NCBI GenBank assembly: GCA_024233495.1
Contig: JACKPM010000005.1
Span: 40,101 to 104,100, forward strand
Source: Chlamydiales bacterium
Lineage (GTDB): Bacteria > Chlamydiota > Chlamydiia > Chlamydiales > JAAKFR01
DNA length: 64,000 bases
Reading direction: 5' to 3'
The position numbers and the translations under genes were made by a program. This document shows positions 17,809 through 25,988 of this stretch, one piece after another (the stretch's first letter is position 1; every line of letters begins with the position of its first letter). Below the pieces are notes generated by a model. The model searched no databases, had not been told where the DNA came from, and saw only the letters and a program-made list of their open reading frames with translations.

Positions 17809-19145
17809 GATCCAATCTCCTTTTCTATCACACTCGCAATCTCTTCTGCGCACGTTTTTACAAAATCTGTCTCTCGCCCCTCAACAAGAACACGGCAAAG
17901 CTGCTCGGTTCCAGAGTAGCGAACAACAACGCGCCCTTCAGAGCCTAGTTGCTGCTCCACCTTTTTAATCACTGCTTGCACAGAAACAAGCTCTTTAAGA
18001 GGGGGTTTTTTCTCTACACGCACATTGAGCAAAAGCTGTGGGTATTGTTTGATCGCCTCGGCAAGCTCACTCAGCCGTTTCTTCTCTTCGATCATTACTT
18101 GCATCACCTGAAGCGCAGAAACAATGCCATCCCCAGTCGTGTTGTGATCGAGAAAAATCATATGCCCACTCTGCTCTCCTCCAAGCGCTGCATCAAACTC
18201 CTGCATCTTTTGCAACACGTAACGATCTCCCACCTTAGAAGTAATTACCTCAATCCCTAAAGATTCAAGATGTTTTACCACGCCTAAGTTGGTCATCACG
18301 GTTACAACAACACGGTTATTGCGCAAAAGCCCTCTCTCTTTCATCGCCTTCGCACAAATACTCAACACAATGTCGCCATCTAAAAGCTTTCCATTCTCAT
18401 CTGCCATTACAATACGGTCCGCATCGCCATCTAGAGCAATGCCTACCTGAGACTCAGTTTCTACTACGCCCATCTGCATCTTCTTAGGATGCAGTGAACC
18501 CACATTGTCATTAATGTTAATTCCGTTCGGCTTGTCCCCAATCACAGTGACCTGAGCGTTGAGCTCCCAAAACGTCGCAGGAGCCACACGATGCGCTGCA
18601 CCATTTGCACAGTCAAGGAAGATCTTCATCCCCTCAAGCGTCCCACCTTTGAGAAAAGTTGCCTTCGCAAACTCTATATACCGCCCATCAGCGTCATCAA
18701 TACGCTTGTTACGCCCAAGCTCTGTATCTTTTGGTGGTGGAAACTTTTGCTCAGCAACCATCTGCTCAATTTGTCGCTCCACCTCATCTGGCAGCTTAAA
18801 GCCATCTGGACCAAAGATCTTAATTCCATTGTCGAAGAAAGGGTTGTGCGACGCAGAAATCATGATACCTGCATCAGCACGGTAAGCTCGCGTCAAATAC
18901 GCAATCGCAGGAGTAGGAACAGGACCCGTCATCAACGTGTCCACTCCCATCGAGTTGAGTCCCGCTACAAGGGCACTCTCAAACATGTAACCCGAAAGGC
19001 GCGTATCTTTCCCAATGATCACCCGTTTGCGCGCCCCGCGTAAAACAGACGCAACGGCTTTGCCTAGAAAGAGAGCAACTTCAACTGTTGTGGGAAAGCG
19101 GTTTGCATGTCCCCGCACACCATCTGTACCGAAAAGTTTTTCCAT
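17784..19145 (-). CDS. glmM: Phosphoglucosamine mutase
   Basis: A 453-residue alpha-D-phosphohexomutase converting glucosamine-6-phosphate to glucosamine-1-phosphate, the step after GlmS. The start is placed at 19145 (MEKLFGTDGVRG), the canonical GlmM N-terminus; the longer frame adds only three residues. The phosphoserine loop ISASHNP, the metal-binding DGDADR and the phosphate-binding RYSGTE near the C-terminus are all present. The gene is eight bases after the 68-codon gene at 19154-19360 and overlaps glmS, giving a hexosamine operon as in CT815-CT816. Confidence 0.96.
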   Translation of the reverse strand: MEKLFGTDGVRGHANRFPTTVEVALFLGKAVASVLRGARKRVIIGKDTRLSGYMFESALVAGLNSMGVDTLMTGPVPTPAIAYLTRAYRADAGIMISASHNPFFDNGIKIFGPDGFKLPDEVERQIEQMVAEQKFPPPKDTELGRNKRIDDADGRYIEFAKATFLKGGTLEGMKIFLDCANGAAHRVAPATFWELNAQVTVIGDKPNGININDNVGSLHPKKMQMGVVETESQVGIALDGDADRIVMADENGKLLDGDIVLSICAKAMKERGLLRNNRVVVTVMTNLGVVKHLESLGIEVITSKVGDRYVLQKMQEFDAALGGEQSGHMIFLDHNTTGDGIVSALQVMQVMIEEKKRLSELAEAIKQYPQLLLNVRVEKKPPLKELVSVQAVIKKVEQQLGSEGRVVVRYSGTEQLCRVLVEGRETDFVKTCAEEIASVIEKEIGSCVASPVM

Positions 19146-19153
19146 GGCACGCA

Positions 19154-19360
19154 CTATAGCATAGCGAGTTCTAACTTCAAAGCTTGTATCGCAGCAGCCA
19201 CCCCATTAACTTCTCCGCTCTTCTCTAAATTGTTGAAATCGATCAAATGCACTTCTAGGAAATGTAAAATTGTGATAGGAGATTCTCTTTCAGTAAGTGA
19301 GACTGCAAGCTCATAGGTTTGAACTGCATGCCAAATAATCGAATCACGATCCACAAACAT
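19154..19360 (-). CDS. Small conserved-looking protein upstream of glmM, hypothetical
   Basis: A 68-residue acidic, helical protein beginning MFVDRDSIIWHAVQTYELAV. It ends with TAG eight bases before the glmM start and is on the same strand, so it is probably the first gene of the glmM-glmS operon. There is no signal peptide, membrane segment or cysteine. The start at 19360 overlaps the divergent FAD-protein frame if that gene starts at 19328; the overlap suggests that one of the two starts lies further inside. The function is unknown to me. Confidence 0.5.
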   Translation of the reverse strand: MFVDRDSIIWHAVQTYELAVSLTERESPITILHFLEVHLIDFNNLEKSGEVNGVAAAIQALKLELAML

Positions 19361-20626
19361 AATGTGCGTCTACTCCAAAAAAAAATAAAAGCCCGCTCAT
19401 TCTATACAAATGCTCACCTTTCGTCGAACACTTTGCGCAAGGGACCACGACTTGACTTATCTCAATTCACTCAGATCGTTAGAGTTGAAGATGATTGGGC
19501 AGAAGTTGAGCCACGTGTTACAATGCGAAAGTTGGTCAAAACGCTCTTCCCTAAAATTCCTCCTGTTGTCCCTGAATTCACTGATATTACAGTTGGTGGC
19601 GCTATCATGGGAGGTGCACTTGAGAGTAGCTCATGGAAGTATGGGCAGTTTAGCGACTGCTGCTTAGAGTATGAGCTCGTTTTGGGGAATGGAGAGGTTG
19701 TACATGCTAGCCCAAAAGAAAACCCTGACCTCTTCTACGGCGTTAGCGGCTCTTATGGAACACTGGGCGTCCTTACTTTAGTCCGTTTGCGTCTGATAAA
19801 AGCAAAGAAGAGTGTACGGATCACCACGCTAGAGGGAGACCTTAAAAATTTTTATACACCCCCTAGTTGTGATTTTCTTGATGCGATTCGCTACTCACCT
19901 GAAAAAAGTGTGACGATGTTAGGAAATTTTTGCGATGACACCCCTACACTTAAGCCTCGCTTTTTCTACACACAAATGCGCGAAGCAAAGGAGGTCGTGC
20001 TCGCAACTCCCCACTACCTCTTTCGGTATGATCACGGTGCATTTTGGATGGGGCGCTTTCTTTTTTCTCATAAAATGTTTTGGCATGCAGTGAGCCGCAC
20101 CTCTCCTGCAAAAACGGTGGAATCAATGAAGCCGAGTCGTCTATTGCGTTTTTTGTGGGGACGCTTTTGCTCAAGCGCTCTTCTCTACCGCCTTTTGCAC
20201 TCCATTCCGCAGAAGATGATTGAAGAGAGTTTTTTTATTCATGACTTCTACACTCCAATTGAGGAAGTAGAGAGGTTTTTGAAAAAAAATAGCATCTATC
20301 CCATATGGCTCTGCCCCATCAAAAGCACAGAGACACCACAGATTTTCTCCCCCCATAAGAGCAAAAAGACGTTGGTTAACGTAGGTTTGTATGGAGCTTT
20401 TCAAAAGAGTTTAGACCAAGAAATCGCCTATCTTGGTGGGCGAAAAATGCTCTATAGTTTGACCTCATACAGTGAGGAAGAATTTAGAGCGCTCTATGAT
20501 GTGGAAGCGTATGATGCGTTGAGAAAAAAGTTTTACGCAGAAAAGATTTTCCCACATGTGTATGATAAGATCGTATGGAACCGAAAATCTACACCTCAAA
20601 AGATCACCACATCCGAAACAACTTAA
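19328..20626 (+). CDS. FAD-dependent oxidoreductase, DHCR24/DIMINUTO-like
   Basis: A flavoprotein of about 432 residues. The FAD-binding (PCMH-type) core is clear and closest in pattern to plant DIMINUTO and animal delta24-sterol reductase: VRVEDDWAEVEPRVTM, then PPVVPEFTDITVGGAIMGG, a Ser-rich turn before WKYGQF, and ENPDLFYGVSGSYGTLGV. The C-terminal half (residues about 200-430) is the cap domain. Start choice is uncertain: ATG at 19328 overlaps the divergent small gene, while GTG at 19363 would not. Its 3' end overlaps pcnB by 52 bases. Function in a bacterium that makes no sterols is unclear; it may act on host sterols or another lipid alcohol. Confidence 0.72.
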   Translation: MPNNRITIHKHNVRLLQKKIKARSFYTNAHLSSNTLRKGPRLDLSQFTQIVRVEDDWAEVEPRVTMRKLVKTLFPKIPPVVPEFTDITVGGAIMGGALESSSWKYGQFSDCCLEYELVLGNGEVVHASPKENPDLFYGVSGSYGTLGVLTLVRLRLIKAKKSVRITTLEGDLKNFYTPPSCDFLDAIRYSPEKSVTMLGNFCDDTPTLKPRFFYTQMREAKEVVLATPHYLFRYDHGAFWMGRFLFSHKMFWHAVSRTSPAKTVESMKPSRLLRFLWGRFCSSALLYRLLHSIPQKMIEESFFIHDFYTPIEEVERFLKKNSIYPIWLCPIKSTETPQIFSPHKSKKTLVNVGLYGAFQKSLDQEIAYLGGRKMLYSLTSYSEEEFRALYDVEAYDALRKKFYAEKIFPHVYDKIVWNRKSTPQKITTSETT

Positions 20627-21747
20627 TTGAGAAGAATGCGCTTCATGTGCTGCAAAAGCTTCAAGAGGCGGGACACACAGCCTATTTGGTGGGTGGAGGT
20701 GTGCGCGATCTTTTACTCCGAAAAAAGCCCAAAGATTTTGATATTTCCACTTCTGCATTGCCTGAAGAGGTGAAGGAGCTTTTCCGCAACTGCATCCTCA
20801 TTGGGCGCCGTTTCCGTTTGGCTCATGTCCGCTTTCGCCATATCATTGTAGAAGTGGCCACCTTTCGCTCTGGAGACACAACCGATGCTGAGCTGATTGT
20901 AAAAGACAATATTTGGGGAACGCCAGAGGAGGATGTGCTCAGGCGGGACTTCACTATTAATGGTCTTTTCTACGATCCCACTGATCACCGCATCATCGAC
21001 TATGTGGGTGGGTATGACGACTTACAGAAACACCTTTTGCGCGCGATTGGAGACCCCGATGTGCGTTTTAGACAAGATCCAGTACGCATGATGCGTATGC
21101 TTAAATTCCAAGCGCGTTTTGGATTTAAGACTGGAAAGCGGGAAGAAGCAGCGCTCAAGGAGTGTTTGACCGACATTCAAAAAAGCTCCCCTGCGCGCGT
21201 TCTTGAGGAGATGTTCCGTATGCTTGAGTCAGGAGCTTCACGCCCCTTTTTCGAGCTGCTCGTGAAGAAAAAGCTTTTGCATGAGCTTTTTCCCAAGCTC
21301 GCAGAATATTTTGAGCGCGATGTAGGCAAAAAAATCTATGCCTACCTTGAAGCTGTGGACTCGATGAATAATAATGCGAAATACCGCACTCTTGACCGCT
21401 CTATTTTGATTTGCGCACTTCTTTTCCCTATCTTGGATGAACATATCGATGAGGAGATGAAGGTGGGAGAGATCATGGACCTTGCTCACGCTTTGATCTA
21501 TGAGCTGCTCTTTTTGCCCTTCTCGCATTTCCCCCGCCGCATTCGGCAAGCAGCACACTCTATCTTGCATATGCAGTACCGACTTACCCCTCTTGATAAG
21601 AAGAGACGTCCCGCAAAGACGCGTATCATCCGACAGCGCATATTCCCTCTCGCCCTCACCTTTTTGAAGTTGCGCGCACTTGTTGAACCAGACCTCTTCA
21701 AAGTTTATGAAAAGTGGAAATGGGAGAAAGGAAATGCTTCCATTTGA
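20575..21747 (+). CDS. pcnB: Poly(A) polymerase / tRNA nucleotidyltransferase family protein (PcnB)
   Basis: A 390-residue class II nucleotidyltransferase. The catalytic block LVGGGVRDLLL with KPKDFDIST supplies the two metal-binding aspartates. GRRFRLAHVRF and the RRDFTINGLFY segment are characteristic of bacterial PcnB rather than CCA-adding enzymes, and DPVRMMRMLKF marks the RNA-binding neck. It adds 3' poly(A) tails to RNA. Chlamydia also has pcnB (CT410) next to lpxB (CT411); here two genes lie between them. The ATG at 20575 overlaps the flavoprotein gene, and the hydrolase gene starts inside its 3' end, so five genes form a packed cluster. Confidence 0.88.
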   Translation: MEPKIYTSKDHHIRNNLIEKNALHVLQKLQEAGHTAYLVGGGVRDLLLRKKPKDFDISTSALPEEVKELFRNCILIGRRFRLAHVRFRHIIVEVATFRSGDTTDAELIVKDNIWGTPEEDVLRRDFTINGLFYDPTDHRIIDYVGGYDDLQKHLLRAIGDPDVRFRQDPVRMMRMLKFQARFGFKTGKREEAALKECLTDIQKSSPARVLEEMFRMLESGASRPFFELLVKKKLLHELFPKLAEYFERDVGKKIYAYLEAVDSMNNNAKYRTLDRSILICALLFPILDEHIDEEMKVGEIMDLAHALIYELLFLPFSHFPRRIRQAAHSILHMQYRLTPLDKKRRPAKTRIIRQRIFPLALTFLKLRALVEPDLFKVYEKWKWEKGNASI

Positions 21748-22459
21748 CTACATTGGCCCACCTTCGGAGAATGGTCCTCTTCCTGCTTTTTGCTACCTAT
21801 CAATTTCAGCAGAAGAGAGCCTTCACCTTGAGCCGTACTGCCAAGGAGCTGCTTTTGCTGCTGATGACTGGCTCCGCGTCTTTTCTCTCACTTTACCTGG
21901 ACATGACGAAGGACAAGATAAGTTTCAAGCAATCCAATACTGGGCCAATGAAATGCTCAGAGGAAACGATGTGCTTACCCCCTTCATTGAGAAGGCAGCC
22001 TTAACTCTACAAGAGCTGATTGCGAAAGAGTTTATCGACCCCCAACACTTTGCTATTGGTGGTCTTTCGCGTGGCGCTTTTTTAGCTGCGCACATTGCAG
22101 CGCGCGTGCCTCAAATCAAAACGTTTGTCGGCTTTGCTCCTATGACCAAGCTCTCAGTGGCCCCTTCCTTTGAGGGGCAAGACGTCGCACACTTTGATAT
22201 TGAAAACCTTGTCGAAAAACTCACACACCTCCATCATGTGCGTTTCTATATTGGAAATAAGGATACACTCGTGCAGACAGATGCGTGCTATCAATTTATC
22301 CGCGCGCTCACAGAAGCGGCATTTGAAAAGCGGCAGCGGCAGTGCAAACCAGAACTTGTAATCTACCCCGCTGTTGGGCGGGATGGGCACGGCACACCTC
22401 CTGAAATTTTTCAAGCAGGCGCCTCTTTCGTCAAAGAAAAACTGCATGGAGGGAGCTAA
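21734..22459 (+). CDS. Alpha/beta hydrolase, putative esterase/peptidase
   Basis: A 241-residue alpha/beta-hydrolase fold protein. I use the ATG at 21734 (MLPFDYIGPP), which follows GAGAAAGGAA; the longer frame would run back inside pcnB. The nucleophile elbow GLSRGAF (Ser112), the acid in GNKDTLVQ (about residue 190) and the His in GRDGHGTP (about residue 225) make a complete triad. Features near the N-terminus (SLTLPGHDEG) fit the oxyanion region. No signal peptide; likely cytoplasmic. It overlaps pcnB by 14 bases, and the GT2 gene begins one base after its stop codon. Substrate unknown. Confidence 0.72.
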   Translation: MLPFDYIGPPSENGPLPAFCYLSISAEESLHLEPYCQGAAFAADDWLRVFSLTLPGHDEGQDKFQAIQYWANEMLRGNDVLTPFIEKAALTLQELIAKEFIDPQHFAIGGLSRGAFLAAHIAARVPQIKTFVGFAPMTKLSVAPSFEGQDVAHFDIENLVEKLTHLHHVRFYIGNKDTLVQTDACYQFIRALTEAAFEKRQRQCKPELVIYPAVGRDGHGTPPEIFQAGASFVKEKLHGGS

Positions 22460-22460
22460 A

Positions 22461-23183
22461 ATGTACTACAGCATCGTCATCCCGATTCACAATGAAGAGG
22501 AGAATATCGTCTCTCTCATTGAAGAGATTGAACCCGTTATGGAAAAGCTAGGACAACCATGGGAGCTTCTCTGTATTGACGACGGCTCTACTGATCGTAG
22601 CCTTCTAATTCTTCAGGATTTGTGCAAGAAAAAACGGTATTTGCGCGTCCTCTCGTTCACCCGTAACTTTGGGCAATCAAGTGCTTTTGCAGCAGGGTTT
22701 GAGGCAGCAAAAGGAGTTTTTGTGATCACGCTTGACGGTGATGGACAAAATGACCCCTCCGACATTCCCATCCTTGTGGAGGCGATTGGCGATTACGACC
22801 TTGTTGTGGGGTGGCGCATCCATAGAAAAGATCCATGGACAAAAAGAGCCACTTCTCGCCTCTCAAACTGGGTAAGAAGCCGCATGTGCCGTGATGAGAT
22901 GCACGACACCGGCTGCAGCCTCAAGCTCTATCGCAAAGAGGCTCTCGATAAAATTAAGATGTACAAAGGGATGCACCGCTTCCTCCCTGCACTGTTTTCT
23001 ATTGAAGGGTTTCGCATCCGTGAAATTCCGGTAAAACATAGAGAGCGCAAAGGGGGCGTCACGAAATACAACTTTTTCAACCGCTCACTAGGCCCAATTC
23101 GCGACATGTTCATGGTGCGGTGGATGCGCAAGCAAGCGCTCAAGCATGAAGTGCGCGAAGAGATTTCTCACACAAAACTATGA
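22461..23183 (+). CDS. Glycosyltransferase family 2 (dolichol-/polyprenyl-phosphate sugar transferase-like)
   Basis: A 240-residue GT-A fold enzyme. The ATG at 22461 follows GGAGGG; earlier codons in the frame lie within the hydrolase gene. The nucleotide-sugar block IVIPIHNEEENI, the CIDDGSTDRS motif and the metal-binding TLDGDGQNDPSD are intact, and RERKGGVTKYNFFNRS is typical of DPM1/ArnC/GtrB proteins. Unlike GtrB and ArnC it lacks C-terminal membrane helices, so it resembles soluble DPM1-type enzymes. It probably moves a sugar from a nucleotide donor to polyprenyl phosphate. The stop overlaps the lpxB start (ATGA), suggesting an envelope glycolipid role. Confidence 0.85.
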   Translation: MYYSIVIPIHNEEENIVSLIEEIEPVMEKLGQPWELLCIDDGSTDRSLLILQDLCKKKRYLRVLSFTRNFGQSSAFAAGFEAAKGVFVITLDGDGQNDPSDIPILVEAIGDYDLVVGWRIHRKDPWTKRATSRLSNWVRSRMCRDEMHDTGCSLKLYRKEALDKIKMYKGMHRFLPALFSIEGFRIREIPVKHRERKGGVTKYNFFNRSLGPIRDMFMVRWMRKQALKHEVREEISHTKL

Positions 23184-24193
23184 TTTTTTACTTTGCTGGT
23201 GAGCCGAGTGGGGACGTTTTAGGGTCTGAATTGGTTGACTCTAATTCAGTGGGTGTTGGTGGTCCACTCATGCAAAAGGCGGGGCTCAAGCCACTTTTTG
23301 ATTTCAACGCCTTCCAGGTAATGGGTTTTTCCACTGTTCTCCCTGCCCTGCCGCGGATCTTTCTTCTCCTGCATAAAATAAGCAGGTGGATCGTTAAAAA
23401 TAAACCTCAGGCTGTTGTCTTAATTGACTACGCCGAGTTCAACATGTTGCTCGCAAAAAAATTGCGCAAGGCAGGCTATAAGGGCAAAATCATTCACTAC
23501 GTCTGCCCCTCTGTTTGGGCGTGGCGTAAAAAGCGCATCCACACCCTTGAAGCGACATTGGACCGCCTCCTCTCTATTTTACCGTTTGAAAAAGAGCTCT
23601 TTGAAAAGCTTCCTGTCTCATATGTGGGGCATCCACTTGAGCGCAAGATTGCTGCTCATACCTACACGCAAAAATACGACGGCATCGCTCTTTTCCCTGG
23701 AAGCCGCACACAAGAGATCAAGGCTAATCTCCCCCTCCAGCTCGCGGCAACAGAGGGAAAAACACGCTTCATTTCGCTCGCTCGTGAAGAGCTGCGGCCA
23801 CTGATTGAAAAAATTGCCCCCAATGAAACACTTGTCTCTCCTGAGTATAGCTACGATTTAATGAAGAGCGCTAAAGGAGCTCTTGCAACATGTGGTACAG
23901 TTGTGCTTGAACTCGCTTTGCACCAAACACCCACGGTGGTCACCTACCCCATCTCCCCCATCAACTATTTTATTGTGCGCCGCCTCTTTAAAGTGCGCCT
24001 CCCTTTCTATGCGCTCCCCAACTTGATTGCTAATCGAGAGCTCTTTCCCGAATTTATTCACAGATATGTGCGTGCCGAGGAGGTAAGCAGCGCTTTGACA
24101 CGAGTGATGAATAAGCCTTTACAGTTTCACATGTCCCAAGAAAAAACACTTAACCCTAAAGAGGAGATTGTGCGTGAAGTGTCCTTGCTGTAG
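23180..24193 (+). CDS. lpxB: Lipid-A-disaccharide synthase
   Basis: A 337-residue GT19 enzyme joining UDP-2,3-diacylglucosamine and lipid X to make the lipid A disaccharide. The N-terminal FAGEPSGDVLG, the middle VCPSVWAWRKKR, GHPLERK and GSRTQEIKANLPL blocks, and the late ATCGTVVLELAL region are diagnostic. The protein is shorter than the usual 380 residues because the stretch after GEPSGD is cut by about 20 residues and the C-terminus is short; it is also much shorter than Chlamydiaceae LpxB with its extra domain. Key blocks are kept, so it is likely active. It overlaps the preceding GT2 gene by four bases. Confidence 0.93.
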   Translation: MIFYFAGEPSGDVLGSELVDSNSVGVGGPLMQKAGLKPLFDFNAFQVMGFSTVLPALPRIFLLLHKISRWIVKNKPQAVVLIDYAEFNMLLAKKLRKAGYKGKIIHYVCPSVWAWRKKRIHTLEATLDRLLSILPFEKELFEKLPVSYVGHPLERKIAAHTYTQKYDGIALFPGSRTQEIKANLPLQLAATEGKTRFISLAREELRPLIEKIAPNETLVSPEYSYDLMKSAKGALATCGTVVLELALHQTPTVVTYPISPINYFIVRRLFKVRLPFYALPNLIANRELFPEFIHRYVRAEEVSSALTRVMNKPLQFHMSQEKTLNPKEEIVREVSLL

Positions 24194-24530
24194 TGGAAAA
24201 GAATATAGTGCGTGCTGCAAGCCCTACCATGACGGGGAGTCGGCCCCAACTCCTGAAGCTCTTATGCGCTCACGTTTTAGCGCCTACGCCCTTTGCAAGG
24301 CCGACTACATTCTTGAAACAGCAAAAGAGAAGTCAACAAGAAGCGACATCGAAGAATTTTCTAAAAGCACAAAGTTTGAAAAGCTCACAATCTTAAGTAT
24401 TGAGCCAAGCCATGTCACCTTTCGCGCCCAGCTCTCCCAAAATGGGCACGACTGCTCTTTCACCGAAAAAAGCCACTTTGAAAAAGTCAACGGACGGTGG
24501 ATCTATATAAGCGGAAAAATTTTTCATTAG
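24174..24530 (+). CDS. YchJ-like SEC-C motif protein
   Basis: About 118 residues. The N-terminal cysteines CPCCSGKEYSACCKPYH form the SEC-C-like zinc motif, and the PTPEALMRSRFSAYAL and GRWIYISG blocks are those of the YchJ (UPF0225) family with an NTF2-like fold. I choose the GTG at 24174, with GAGGAG seven bases upstream; it overlaps lpxB by 20 bases. The stop codon TAG coincides with the first bases of family B repeat copy 3; before that insertion the same place would have read TAA, so the protein end is unchanged. Biochemical role unknown. Confidence 0.85.
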   Translation: MKCPCCSGKEYSACCKPYHDGESAPTPEALMRSRFSAYALCKADYILETAKEKSTRSDIEEFSKSTKFEKLTILSIEPSHVTFRAQLSQNGHDCSFTEKSHFEKVNGRWIYISGKIFH

Positions 24531-24694
24531 ATGGTGTCATCAAATTTTCTCCTTTGTGAGGCGAGAGATTTTCTAGGCAAAATGCGCAATCGAAAGCGAA
24601 GGGAGTAGCCAAAGCGCTATTTCTGAGGTTGCAAGGGTGCATTTTGGCAGAAAAGATCCGGCTGACAAAGGAGAAAATTTGATGACACCATCTA
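24528..24694. repeat. MITE-like palindromic element, family B copy 3, inserted at a stop codon
   Basis: A 167-bp copy with TA on both sides, starting at the stop codon of the YchJ-like gene and ending 64 bases before the repeat-protein start. Removing the element and one TA leaves CAT TAA, so insertion turned a TAA stop into TAG. Ends carry single changes (GTGTCATCAAATTT). Confidence 0.88.
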
Positions 24695-24758
24695 AAGACA
24701 TTGCTCTTAATCTTTTCCTTATGTGAAACTTCATAAGCCTAATATCTATGAGGTTTTT

Positions 24759-25952
24759 ATGTTAGCTGTTCTACTGGCCACAATTCAATTTATTACCACC
24801 TGGGCGGCTACGCTTGGGAATTTTGACAAGGCTGTCAATGATGAGATTAAGAAACTTGAAAAAATGCATGAAAATGTTGAGATTGGTGATATCGAAGTAA
24901 TGGGGAAAGGCGCCCGCTACTACGGATATATCCCCTATGAAGTGAAAGAAGGTGCAGCAACTCACATTGTGCGACAAACGTCTACTTGGGCAAGCACACA
25001 AAAGGGCCTAGACAGAGCAGTCAATGAAAAGATTAACAGATTAAAAATGTCCACCGATTCAGAAACCCAAACATTGACCATCAAAGAGATCAATGTGGAG
25101 ATGAGCGCGAACTATTACTATGCATATATTCGCTATGAAATTGCCCAAACACCGCAAAAAGGAAAATCTGTTGCAAAGCTTAAATCAACCTCAGGTTCTA
25201 CACTTAGCGGTTTTGAGAGCGCTGTGAAAGAGTCAGTCAAAGGACTTAAGGCACAAGCTGCGCAAGAAAAGAAAAAGCTTGTTGTGAAGAAGATGGATGT
25301 TCAGATGACTAAATCATACTACTTCGCTTTTATCACCTACGAGTTCACTAAAGCGACTAAAGGGAAAGAGGAAGATTTTGGCTTCACTTCAACTTGGGCT
25401 GGCACCCTTTCAAAGCTTGACAGCTCTGTGAATAATAAGATTAAGAATTTGCAAAAATCCATTGATACAACAAAGCAATCTTTGGTCATCAATAAGATCG
25501 ATACTCAAATGGGACCTAACAACTACTATGCTTTTATCTCCTATGAAGTGAAAGATGTGCCTCAAGAGGTGCGCTCTGATGCAAGGCTTGTCTCAACATG
25601 GGCAAGTAAAATGAGTAATTTGGATACTGAGGTGAAAAAACAGGTCGATAGACTATACGACTCGATTGACCCAACTACCCAATCTTTGATCATCAAAGAT
25701 ATTCGTGCTGACATGAACACATACTACTATGCCTTTATCTCTTATGAAATTTTGAACACTCCCAATAAAACGAGCCTTATGTATCTCAACTCAAGTTGGG
25801 CTGGCAGCAATAATAAATTATGTGCTGAGATGAATAAGCAGGCAAAGGGAATTGGAGCCAAATTTTCTAAGTTTTTCTCTATTCACAACCTAAATACAAA
25901 AATTACAAAGTACTGGATGTACTATTTTATGAGTTACAGACCAGCTGCCTAG
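24759..25952 (+). CDS. Protein of six tandem ~65-residue repeats, function unknown
   Basis: About 397 residues made almost entirely of six degenerate repeats. Each begins with an STWA-like block and L..LD/E..V spacing, has a basic helical middle, and ends with an I.....M...YYAFISYE block. The pattern (N-terminal strand, helix, then two strands ending in YYAFISYE) resembles the small Cse60-type sporulation protein fold, an inference from pattern only. I choose the ATG at 24759 (MLAVLLATIQF) with GAGG upstream; an in-frame GTG at 24723 lacks a site. There is no clear signal peptide. The last repeat is the most diverged. Surface, binding or scaffold roles are possible. Confidence 0.7.
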   Translation: MLAVLLATIQFITTWAATLGNFDKAVNDEIKKLEKMHENVEIGDIEVMGKGARYYGYIPYEVKEGAATHIVRQTSTWASTQKGLDRAVNEKINRLKMSTDSETQTLTIKEINVEMSANYYYAYIRYEIAQTPQKGKSVAKLKSTSGSTLSGFESAVKESVKGLKAQAAQEKKKLVVKKMDVQMTKSYYFAFITYEFTKATKGKEEDFGFTSTWAGTLSKLDSSVNNKIKNLQKSIDTTKQSLVINKIDTQMGPNNYYAFISYEVKDVPQEVRSDARLVSTWASKMSNLDTEVKKQVDRLYDSIDPTTQSLIIKDIRADMNTYYYAFISYEILNTPNKTSLMYLNSSWAGSNNKLCAEMNKQAKGIGAKFSKFFSIHNLNTKITKYWMYYFMSYRPAA

Positions 25953-25958
25953 AGAAAT

Positions 25959-25968
25959 CCCCCCCCCC
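25959..25968. other. Ten-C homopolymer between convergent genes
   Basis: A run of ten C lies seven bases after the stop codon of the repeat protein and about 20 bases before the plsX 3' end. It is outside coding sequence. Chlamydial genomes use poly-G/C tracts for phase variation in some pmp genes; here no gene would be switched. Confidence 0.6.
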
Positions 25969-25988
25969 TTACTGAAATGCGCGTGCGC

